Assembly: GCA_016839345.1 (NCBI GenBank)
Contig: JAEOUL010000262.1
Location: 1-14,162 of the forward strand
Source: Candidatus Thorarchaeota archaeon
Lineage (GTDB): Archaea; Asgardarchaeota; Thorarchaeia; Thorarchaeales; Thorarchaeaceae
DNA length: 14,162 nucleotides
Direction of reading: 5' to 3'
In this document: positions 1 through 4,584 of the stretch, in pieces
Position numbering within the stretch: position 1 is the stretch's first letter
Layout of the letters: each line of letters opens with the position of its first letter
The notes under the pieces: model-generated
Seen by the model: only the letters and a program-made list of their open reading frames with translations
Told to the model about the DNA's origin: nothing
The model's database searches: none
Program-made: the position numbers and the translations under genes

Positions 1-106
1 CATAAGAGTGTGCTTGAAGTTATAGGATTAAGGCTGTCAAGGATTTGTTTATTTGCAGAAGGTACAGGGAGTTCCTGTAGACCGTAGACATACGGGGTGA
101 ATTCAC
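1..106 (+). promoter_or_regulatory. Leader of the first profilin-like gene
   Basis: No complete gene is visible here. One frame is open from base 1 to a TAG at 85-87, but 28 codons are too few to claim the tail of a gene. A weak TATA-like tract (gtttattt, about 47-54) could serve the gene at 107. A small hairpin (CCGTA 82-86, loop GACA, TACGG 91-95) touches the Shine-Dalgarno GGGGTGA at 94-100, so folding could modulate initiation. The promoter assignment is an inference. Confidence 0.35.
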
Positions 107-493
107 ATGAGCGATCCTGTAATGGATGCATATACGCAAGCATACAATAGTTCGGGAAATATGGTCCAAGCTTTTGGTGTAATTACCGAATCTGGACAAG
201 TCCTATGGCAGAGTAACAACTGGGACTTGACTGCTGAAGCTTCCAGTCTAATTTCTGCAGTAAAATCGAGAAGTTCGTCAGTTGTGCAGAATGCTGTCAA
301 ATATAGCACAATGAGATCTACTCCTGAGAGCCTTGTAGCACGAAATGTTCAAGGAAATGGAATTCTCATTCTGACCAAGATTGACGCTGCCGGTGATAGA
401 TGGGTTGTGGCATGGGCTGATGCTAGCGCTCAGCCAGATGGAGTCTACGTAGATGTAGACAGAGCCGCAAAAACCCTACGAGGTAAAATCTAG
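107..493 (+). CDS. Profilin-like protein (first of a tandem pair)
   Basis: A 128-residue protein that reads like a small Asgard profilin, a cytoplasmic actin-monomer-binding protein. What is seen is an N-terminal helix with an aromatic (MDAYTQAY), a strand pair containing SGQVLWQS (like the GxVWAQS of eukaryotic profilins), a helix, a basic NAVKY segment where profilins have GGxKY, the strand GILILTKID, and a final helix ending in LRGKI. Length matches profilins (about 120-140). The start is ATG at 107, seven bases after GGGGTGA. The gene at 567 shares the same segment order by eye, so the two look like diverged paralogues. A roadblock/LC7 or longin-type protein of the same size is the main alternative, but the W-Q and KY motifs and the C-terminal helix fit profilin better. 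Actin binding is inferred from the family. Confidence 0.66.
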   Translation: MSDPVMDAYTQAYNSSGNMVQAFGVITESGQVLWQSNNWDLTAEASSLISAVKSRSSSVVQNAVKYSTMRSTPESLVARNVQGNGILILTKIDAAGDRWVVAWADASAQPDGVYVDVDRAAKTLRGKI

Positions 494-497
494 TCAA

Positions 498-540
498 GAA
501 ATTGGGGGGAACCTCTCTAGGACGATTCCCTCTCAATTTC
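498..540 (+). promoter_or_regulatory. Intergenic hairpin between the two profilin-like genes
   Basis: GAAATTG (498-504) pairs perfectly with CAATTTC (534-540). The stem continues through GGGGG (505-509) against CCCTCT (about 528-533) with G-U pairs, giving about 12 pairs around a loop of roughly 18 bases. It starts five bases after the first stop codon and is followed by the pyrimidine-rich ttctct. The Shine-Dalgarno of the second gene lies 13 bases further on. It could be a partial terminator or processing site that sets the ratio of the two products. Role inferred; the pairing is visible. Confidence 0.6.
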
Positions 541-566
541 TTCTCTAGGAAACTGGAGGACTTCTT

Positions 567-941
567 TTGAGTTCAACAATCGGACACGAGTGGGTTCAGC
601 TCTATGCCAATAACCCGAAGATTCAGGCATTTGCAGTTGCCAAGGAAGGTGCAATTATTTGGCAAACTGAGAACTGGAATCTCGTGGAAGATGTCAGCAA
701 CATCATGAAGACACTTAGTGATGATAGGTCAAAAGTAACAGTTGGTGGCGTGAAATACAATAGAATTCTTTCATCAATCGATTCATACATCGCAACTGCA
801 GATGATGAAAAGGGACACCTTCTCATTGTGAAGATTGATGATGGATCCTGGGCAATTGCTTTTGCATCACCTCATGCAGTACCAGAACTATCAATCATTG
901 ATTTAAAAAAGTCCGCCATTCAGCTGAAAGGTCACGTGTGA
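567..941 (+). CDS. Profilin-like protein (second of a tandem pair)
   Basis: A 124-residue protein with the clearest profilin signature in the window: N-terminal W and Y in HEWVQLY, then GAIIWQTENW, a helix ending NIMKTL (compare GIMKDF in plant profilins), VGGVKY (compare VAGAKY), HLLIVKID and a C-terminal helix. In the family this fold binds actin monomers and can recognise polyproline; both activities are inferred here. The start is TTG at 567, supported by CTGGAGGA ending six bases before it; no ATG fits better. It lies 73 bases after the first profilin-like gene and is probably co-transcribed with it. It ends ten bases before the convergent regulator at 952. The pair suggests two profilin isoforms. 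Roadblock-like identity is possible but less likely than for its neighbour. Confidence 0.72.
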   Translation: MSSTIGHEWVQLYANNPKIQAFAVAKEGAIIWQTENWNLVEDVSNIMKTLSDDRSKVTVGGVKYNRILSSIDSYIATADDEKGHLLIVKIDDGSWAIAFASPHAVPELSIIDLKKSAIQLKGHV

Positions 942-951
942 ATAACGTTGT

Positions 952-1707
952 CTAGTCTTCAGGAAAGAGAATCTTTCTGATCCCTTGGATGACATCCATA
1001 TACTCTTCTGATCCTACAGAGTAATAATCAAGAAGCATCTCGTACATTGAAAGGGTTTCTTTGGTTGCGATATCGAGCTTGACCATTTCTGCAATCTTTG
1101 TTCTCCATTTGTACTGCATTTGGGCTCTTTTGACACTGAGTTCGAGAAGTTTTTCACGCTTCTCTTTGGAGAGTTTGATATTGAACGTTTCAAGCATTTT
1201 ATCTGTATAACCAGTGAGTTTCTCACGAATGCGTTGCTCCTCGGTACCCCATGCACCCTTTGTGAGCATGAAACCCTTTGCTGTTCTACGATAGTAGTCG
1301 GTAGTCCGTTTACCTGTCGTAACGGTGCCATATTTAATGACATATCCATATTTAATCAAAATTGGTAAATGGTGATAGATTTGATTTTTTGTAATTTCTT
1401 CCCCCTCATAGCAACAATCCGGTGATTGCCTTACCATCTCAACTACAGACAATACGTTGCGTTTGACAACTTTTTGTCTGATAATCGTGTCCCCAGTTTC
1501 GTCATCAACTGTCCTTGTTGTGAGAGTGTCCTCAACACCCTTTCTCAATACTTGCAAAATGTTGTATCTGACAACCTCGTCAAGAACCTCAGCCATTTCA
1601 TTATCAGTCACAAAAAGAATCTCTCTTTGATTTTCCTTGCCCTCTTTAGTCAAGACAATTCCCTGTAGGCTGTCCGTAATCTCTGTTGTGGTGCTATCAT
1701 CGCCCAT
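952..1707 (-). CDS. Winged-helix (ArsR-like) transcriptional regulator
   Basis: A predicted DNA-binding protein of 251 residues from the preferred start. A helix-turn-helix is visible in the stretch containing ITKNQIYHHLPILIKYGYV, followed by a wing (GTVTTGKRTTDYYRRTAKGF), the usual ArsR-like layout with a recognition helix and a beta hairpin. An acidic N-terminal region precedes it and a long charged helical region follows, suitable for dimerisation. The frame is open to a TTG at 1749, but ATG at 1707 has GGTGA eight bases upstream and is the better start. The target is unknown. The palindromes at 1852-1947, between this gene and the micro-ORFs, are candidate sites. It converges on the second profilin-like gene with a ten-base gap. 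The family is clear; regulation of a particular gene is not shown. Confidence 0.8.
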   Translation of the reverse strand: MGDDSTTTEITDSLQGIVLTKEGKENQREILFVTDNEMAEVLDEVVRYNILQVLRKGVEDTLTTRTVDDETGDTIIRQKVVKRNVLSVVEMVRQSPDCCYEGEEITKNQIYHHLPILIKYGYVIKYGTVTTGKRTTDYYRRTAKGFMLTKGAWGTEEQRIREKLTGYTDKMLETFNIKLSKEKREKLLELSVKRAQMQYKWRTKIAEMVKLDIATKETLSMYEMLLDYYSVGSEEYMDVIQGIRKILFPED

Positions 1708-1851
1708 ATTATTTTTCACCAATGCATTTCTAATTCGTCGATTCTTCAAGCGACTCGGATCAACCTGGGAATCGGATTTATTCTTCTCGCGGATTCTAGA
1801 TTTTAAAACACACTAGGAGCGTGCTAAACCGCGTTTATCTATGTTATTTTA

Positions 1852-1876
1852 AGCAAACTAAATATTTAAGTTTGCT
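1852..1876. repeat. Perfect inverted repeat, candidate operator
   Basis: AGCAAACT (1852-1859) and AGTTTGCT (1869-1876) are exact inverted copies around the AT-rich spacer AAATATTTA, which could itself act as a TATA-like element. It lies in the 326-base gap between the regulator start (1707) and the first micro-ORF (2034). Function inferred from position and symmetry. Confidence 0.55.
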
Positions 1877-1886
1877 GGTGATGGCG

Positions 1887-1908
1887 AACCATTCGATAAT
1901 GAACGGTT
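1887..1908. repeat. Imperfect inverted repeat, candidate operator
   Basis: AACC-A-TTC (1887-1894) mirrors GAA-C-GGTT (1901-1908) around six bases, with one mismatched position per arm. The right arm leads into GGTTTGT (1905-1911), the reverse complement of the ACAAACC motif found twice at the downstream promoter. Confidence 0.4.
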
Positions 1909-1929
1909 TGTATTACATAAATTTGCAGG

Positions 1930-1947
1930 CTATTTATATATAAATAG
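1930..1947. repeat. 18-base perfect AT-rich palindrome
   Basis: CTATTTATATATAAATAG is its own reverse complement. It contains TATA on both strands, so it could be a bidirectional core promoter for the regulator to the left and the micro-ORFs to the right, or a protein-binding site. It lies about 50 bases upstream of the better-placed TATA box at 1994-2000. Confidence 0.5.
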
Positions 1948-1986
1948 TATTTTTAAGCAACATTTTATCACTCAATAGTTTGGAGG

Positions 1987-2027
1987 ACAAACCTTATATA
2001 GAAAAGTGGTGTGTACAAACCTAGTGA
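1987..2027 (+). promoter_or_regulatory. Strong TATA promoter for the micro-ORF array
   Basis: TTATATA (1994-2000) sits behind an A/C-rich element suited to BRE. An archaeal start about 25 bases downstream of the TATA box would put the RNA 5' end near 2022-2027, only about ten bases before ATG at 2034. ACAAACCT occurs at 1987-1994 and again at 2015-2022, a direct repeat of 28-base period flanking the TATA box and the start point, as expected for a regulator site. Promoter inferred from motif and spacing. Confidence 0.6.
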
Positions 2028-2033
2028 AACACG

Positions 2034-2141
2034 ATGGCTCTAACGAAACTAACAACCAACGAGCTTGAGAAGTTGAACAACAAGACTGCAAAGGTTCAGA
2101 CAACCTTCGCACTCGGGTATGCCTATCTTTACAGGAGGTAA
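2034..2141 (+). CDS. Micro-ORF 1 (35 residues), unknown
   Basis: A small ORF starting MALTKLTTNELEK and ending AYLYRR, directly behind the TATA promoter. I do not recognise it. It is polar and basic with a possible amphipathic N-terminal helix and an aromatic C-terminal end, and has no signal peptide or membrane segment. Its last two codons plus stop (AGG AGG TAA) also form a textbook Shine-Dalgarno for the next ORF, which suggests translational coupling. GTGA at 2024-2027 may be its own ribosome site. It is too short for routine calling, so coding status is inferred from promoter, ribosome sites and architecture. A hairpin inside it (AAGGTT 2091-2096, AACCTT 2102-2107) leaves open that the transcript acts as RNA. 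Confidence 0.45.
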   Translation: MALTKLTTNELEKLNNKTAKVQTTFALGYAYLYRR

Positions 2142-2147
2142 AAATGC

Positions 2148-2237
2148 ATGGCACTCGCAAAGACAATGAAGAGGAAATTCAAACCCCAGAAACAGATCTC
2201 CACTGACGCTATCACCCACTCATACACATACAGGTAG
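2148..2237 (+). CDS. Micro-ORF 2 (29 residues), unknown
   Basis: A strongly basic peptide beginning MALAKTMKRKFKPQKQ and ending HSYTYR. It starts six bases after the stop of micro-ORF 1 in the same frame, with AGGAGG nine bases upstream. A second ATG at 2144, in another frame, is five bases from the same site and would give a 20-residue acidic peptide; the ATG at 2148 is preferred because it repeats the ATG-GCA start seen in the next ORF. The lysine-rich N-terminus could bind RNA or DNA, but no family is recognised. Confidence 0.42.
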   Translation: MALAKTMKRKFKPQKQISTDAITHSYTYR

Positions 2238-2238
2238 A

Positions 2239-2271
2239 TTGCAATGGCACCAATCAATGAATTCATTGCAA
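2239..2271 (+). promoter_or_regulatory. Hairpin burying the start codon of micro-ORF 3
   Basis: TTGCAATG (2239-2246), which includes the ATG, pairs perfectly with CATTGCAA (2264-2271). An overlapping 14-base palindrome, CAATGAATTCATTG (2255-2268), would compete for the second arm, so two exclusive folds are possible. Ribosomes finishing micro-ORF 2 could open the first one. The pairing is visible; the switch is inference. Confidence 0.42.
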
Positions 2272-2360
2272 GCACTCCACACAAAGAGAGCCGTTCAGTT
2301 GACGTTTCAAAACGTCAAGAATTAACTGTCGAAGAAGTGCTCTTGTGGGAAGCCACTTGA
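2244..2360 (+). CDS. Micro-ORF 3 (38 residues), unknown
   Basis: A peptide starting MAPINEFIASTPHKES and ending EVLLWEAT, more acidic at its C-terminus than its neighbours. It begins six bases after the stop of micro-ORF 2, again in the same frame, with AGGT overlapping that stop eight bases before the ATG. The start codon lies within a perfect inverted repeat (2239-2246 with 2264-2271), so initiation may depend on RNA folding. The last codons form part of the hairpin at 2336-2365. No family recognised. If the region is a non-coding RNA, this ORF would be fortuitous. Confidence 0.4.
   Translation: MAPINEFIASTPHKESRSVDVSKRQELTVEEVLLWEAT
2299..2318 (+). repeat. Perfect hairpin inside micro-ORF 3
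   Basis: TTGACGTTT (2299-2307) and AAACGTCAA (2310-2318) are exact inverted copies separated by CA. As RNA this gives an eight-pair stem with a UCAA loop; as DNA it is an almost continuous palindrome that could be a protein site. Its presence inside a short ORF is unexpected for plain coding sequence. Confidence 0.55.
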
Positions 2361-2377
2361 GCACTCCACTGTTTTTT
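2336..2377 (+). terminator. Terminator-like hairpin and T run after the micro-ORF array
   Basis: AGTGCTC (2336-2342) pairs with GAGCACT (2359-2365). Inside it, after a TT/TT internal loop, GTGG (2345-2348) pairs with CCAC (2353-2356) around GAAG. Six bases later comes a run of six T (2372-2377). The structure overlaps the stop of micro-ORF 3 and precedes the 3' end of the convergent methyltransferase gene (2419), so it fits the end of the small transcript. It may also protect a small RNA from decay. Confidence 0.6.
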
Positions 2378-2418
2378 GAAAAACTGTTATCACGTTCATT
2401 TTCACTCAAATTGCATCA

Positions 2419-3210
2419 TCATTTCCTGAAAACAATTTGATAGAAGGTTTCATTCATGACATAGGTGACTTCTACATCCTTTGCCTTCTCAGGTATGTTT
2501 TCCAAGGGAGGTCTTGCTGCGAAGAGAGAGTTGGCCTTGATGATTTCTTTTCCCTCCTCAGTTTCTCTCTTCCTGGGGGAAAGACCCTCATCAATCACGA
2601 TAATAATTCCTCCCGGTTTAGCTATTCGAAGCATCTCATTTAGAGAACTTGGAATGTCAGAGAATGTGTTTATTCCTCCTGAATGCAAGACAATATCGAA
2701 CAGGTTCTTCTGGTATGGTATATTGAAAACACTTCCATGAGTCAGGCTCACAGATAATCCGTTTTCCTTGAATTTACGTTGCGAAACACTCAACATTCCT
2801 GTGGACAAGTCCATGCCATGAAGATTGAACCTACCCATCTGGTCTTTGAATTTATTATATAGGGCGATGAAGTTGGCTCCAGTTCCTATACTTACATCGA
2901 TTATTGTGGCTGGACCCTCAATGGGTATGAACATACTGAAGTTCTCTCGTTCTCTCATCATATTAATGCCCAACCAATCATCGTATAGTTTTACCAAATC
3001 ATCATAATTCTCTGCAATCTGATCATAATCTGCTATCCATTTGGCATCCTCATCTCCGATAGGAGGATGAACCAGAGAAGGAATTCCTTGATTTATCAGC
3101 CAGACATGCCCTTTCCTACAGACAACCTCTCCCTCATTTTGGTCCGCATTGCTCAGCAGTTCTTTCTCACATTTGGGACACTTGAGGAACTTGAGATGAG
3201 CTTCATCCAT
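2419..3210 (-). CDS. SAM-dependent methyltransferase with N-terminal zinc finger
   Basis: A 263-residue class I methyltransferase. Residues 11-35 form a CxxC-x16-CxxxH zinc site (C11, C14, C31, H35), the spacing of the RlmA-type rRNA methyltransferase finger, followed by GIPSLV. The Rossmann domain has motif I as IIDVSIGTGANF (about 103-114), an acidic motif II region (HGMDLSTGML), and FDIVLHSGGINTF with LRIAKPGGIIIVIDEG as later motifs, resembling UbiE/Type-11 enzymes. The substrate cannot be read from sequence; RNA guanine, a lipid quinone or a small molecule are all possible. ATG at 3210 has GGGAGG a few bases upstream. Its promoter probably lies at 3230-3255, within an inverted repeat. 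It is transcribed away from the TrmB gene's 3' end and may be monocistronic. Confidence 0.85.
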   Translation of the reverse strand: MDEAHLKFLKCPKCEKELLSNADQNEGEVVCRKGHVWLINQGIPSLVHPPIGDEDAKWIADYDQIAENYDDLVKLYDDWLGINMMRERENFSMFIPIEGPATIIDVSIGTGANFIALYNKFKDQMGRFNLHGMDLSTGMLSVSQRKFKENGLSVSLTHGSVFNIPYQKNLFDIVLHSGGINTFSDIPSSLNEMLRIAKPGGIIIVIDEGLSPRKRETEEGKEIIKANSLFAARPPLENIPEKAKDVEVTYVMNETFYQIVFRK

Positions 3211-3226
3211 TGTGCTGCCTCCCGCT

Positions 3227-3255
3227 ATTCATATCTGGCTGACTAAAATATGAAT
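3227..3255. promoter_or_regulatory. Inverted repeat at the methyltransferase promoter
   Basis: ATTCATAT (3227-3234) and ATATGAAT (3248-3255) are exact inverted copies with a 13-base spacer, so their centres are 21 bases apart, two helical turns. The right arm, read leftwards, is a TATA-like element 38 bases before the ATG at 3210. Candidate dimeric operator. Confidence 0.48.
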
Positions 3256-3275
3256 CGAATCATAGATACACATCG

Positions 3276-3292
3276 TAGGATATGTTATCCTA
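3276..3292. repeat. 17-base palindrome between the TrmB gene and the methyltransferase
   Basis: TAGGATA (3276-3282), TGT, TATCCTA (3286-3292). It lies 15 bases past the stop of the TrmB-family gene and about 65 bases upstream of the methyltransferase start. No T run follows it on the leftward strand, so it looks more like a protein-binding site than a classical terminator. Confidence 0.45.
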
Positions 3293-3307
3293 AAACCTTT
3301 AATTTTT

Positions 3308-4141
3308 TTACTCAAAGAGTCCGCCTTGGATTATTGCCTCAACACCTGACAAAACCGTCTTCACTACCAACCACTGAATCGTGACAACAAGTCTGCTTCG
3401 AATGTGTAGCGCCCATGGCTGTGATGCATCATCACTGGGGAGGAAGACTCCAATGCTCTCTCTACCATCAACATTCATGATCAGCATCCTTGTTGGTTCC
3501 ATTTCGTCGGCTATCAGATGAGGTGACTGGAAAACCTCTTTGAAGCTCTCTATCAGCAAATCCTTGCCAGGCATAGCAATGTTCACTGTTAGATAGTGTT
3601 CAAGTCCTGCAATCTGCTGCGCTCCTGGCGTTGTGGTGAATACTTCAATCTTCACTTTTCTGTTCTTGGCTGCGCTAAATGCACTTCTGAGTCTGCCCAA
3701 TAGTTCAGGAGCTGCAGAGGCAATGTACACATAGTCTTGTGCCTCTTCGATGGCTGTCCTCATTCCAACAATGACATGCTCTATTCCTTCCACTGCCCAC
3801 GCAAATTCCTTAGACTCAGTCCCTCTCAAAGCTTGAAGACCTTGCAGAACTTTTCGTGCACTCGAAGCAGAGCTTTTGACCTTCTCCTCTAGATGGTCCA
3901 GTGCTGCATCGACAGGAGCAGGATCAAACTCTGCTGGATCGCTGCCTGTTACTTTCTTGATTATCCCACGTTTGTCAAGCATGTCGAGAGTTTCGTAGAC
4001 TTTACTACGTGGAATTCCAGACTCCTCTGCGATTTCCCTTGCAGTCGACCTACCAATCTTGACGAGTGCATGATATGCTTTGGCCTCATTCTTAGTCAAA
4101 CCTAGACTAGTCAGATCATTGACGATGGTGTCTTGGACCAT
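3308..4141 (-). CDS. TrmB-family transcriptional regulator
   Basis: A 277-residue regulator with the standard TrmB layout. An N-terminal winged helix (about 8-70) carries LGLTKNEAKAYHALVKIG and SGIPRSKVYETLDMLDKRGII. A helical linker (about 75-105) leads to a C-terminal sensor domain with TrmB-type repeats (about 110-250), including YVYIASAAPELL. In the family this domain binds sugars or other ligands; the ligand here is unknown. ATG at 4141 follows GGTGGT closely and is preceded by a TATA-like TTTAATATT (4172-4180). The gene lies 69 bases downstream of the small winged-helix gene and may have its own promoter. Position next to the divergent ABC export operon suggests it controls that operon or itself; inference only. 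Confidence 0.88.
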   Translation of the reverse strand: MVQDTIVNDLTSLGLTKNEAKAYHALVKIGRSTAREIAEESGIPRSKVYETLDMLDKRGIIKKVTGSDPAEFDPAPVDAALDHLEEKVKSSASSARKVLQGLQALRGTESKEFAWAVEGIEHVIVGMRTAIEEAQDYVYIASAAPELLGRLRSAFSAAKNRKVKIEVFTTTPGAQQIAGLEHYLTVNIAMPGKDLLIESFKEVFQSPHLIADEMEPTRMLIMNVDGRESIGVFLPSDDASQPWALHIRSRLVVTIQWLVVKTVLSGVEAIIQGGLFE

Positions 4142-4152
4142 GTTACCACCCA

Positions 4153-4169
4153 GTGATATCTGAGATCAC
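4153..4169. promoter_or_regulatory. GTGAT/ATCAC inverted repeat at the TrmB start site
   Basis: GTGAT (4153-4157) and ATCAC (4165-4169) flank seven bases, between the TATA-like element (4172-4180) and the ATG at 4141, overlapping the expected transcription start. The half-site resembles the GTGATA/TATCAC half-sites of known archaeal TrmB operators, in the reverse order. A candidate autoregulatory site. Confidence 0.38.
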
Positions 4170-4184
4170 AGAATATTAAACCTC

Positions 4185-4205
4185 TTGTCACTTTAGGAGT
4201 GACAA
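4185..4205. repeat. Perfect hairpin after the small winged-helix gene
   Basis: TTGTCACT (4185-4192) and AGTGACAA (4198-4205) are exact inverted copies around TTAGG. Read leftwards it begins five bases after the stop of the 91-residue gene and ends just before the TATA-like element of the TrmB gene. It could be a weak terminator or an upstream binding site for that promoter. Confidence 0.5.
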
Positions 4206-4210
4206 ACTTG

Positions 4211-4486
4211 CTATTCACTATCTAGGTCTTCACCCTCAATGATTCGTTCGATCTCATAGAGGCGATTGACTATGGCAACACCCTTGTCTGTCAGTGAGAG
4301 ATATGGTATATCGTTCGCTCCGCGAAATTGATAGACCAACTCCTCAACAATCAGTCTATCACGTATTTGGTTGAAACTCTCATCTGAAGTCATGTTTGCC
4401 TTGAGGTCTTTCTCAAATCTGTTTCCCCACACTAGTTGGAATAATACCTCTCTGACCTCGGGCTTTACTAGGAATTCAAGTGTCAT
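4211..4486 (-). CDS. Small winged-helix protein
   Basis: A 91-residue protein that looks like a minimal winged-helix DNA-binding domain. A first helix (PEVREVLFQLVW), charged helices around SDESFNQIRDRLIVEELVYQF, and a strand-turn ending in YLSLTDKGVAIVNRLYEIERI match the wing plus C-terminal helix (LTxKG) typical of PadR/MarR-like archaeal proteins. No ligand domain is present. Starts at ATG 4486. It is divergent from the ABC operon with a 98-base shared control region, which makes it the nearest candidate regulator of that operon. It may be co-transcribed with the TrmB gene. Confidence 0.72.
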   Translation of the reverse strand: MTLEFLVKPEVREVLFQLVWGNRFEKDLKANMTSDESFNQIRDRLIVEELVYQFRGANDIPYLSLTDKGVAIVNRLYEIERIIEGEDLDSE

Positions 4487-4506
4487 GTTGTAAGCATCTA
4501 GGATAA

Positions 4507-4569
4507 ATCACCATAATGAACTATGTGATGTTACTCCCTTCGTGACACCACACCCATATGTTCTGGTGT
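4507..4569. promoter_or_regulatory. Divergent control region of the ABC export operon
   Basis: Two inverted repeats lie between the small winged-helix gene and the ATPase gene: ATCAC (4507-4511) with GTGAT (4525-4529), and ACACCA (4545-4550) with TGGTGT (4564-4569). Both have 13-base spacers. The first has the outward order seen in TrmB operators (ATCAC then GTGAT), though with a longer spacer than the known five bases. Probable binding sites for one or both neighbouring regulators; inferred. Confidence 0.42.
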
Positions 4570-4584
4570 TCCTATGAAATATAG

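Noticed and set aside
1..87. Tail of an upstream gene in frame 1
   Set aside because: Only 28 codons are visible with no recognisable motif; it could be open by chance.
1705..1749. TTG at 1749 as the regulator start
   Set aside because: The ATG at 1707 has a GGTGA ribosome site at good spacing; the TTG has only a distant AGGT. The longer form cannot be fully excluded.
1972..2166. A 64-codon leftward ORF overlapping the micro-ORFs
   Set aside because: It is the antisense shadow of micro-ORFs 1-2, has no ribosome site, has a Cys/Ser/Arg-rich composition, and runs against the strong TATA promoter.
2034..2360. Stop-codon readthrough (pyrrolysine or similar) joining the three micro-ORFs
   Set aside because: The first stop is TAA, which is not a known recoding codon, and each stop is followed by its own ATG with a ribosome site.
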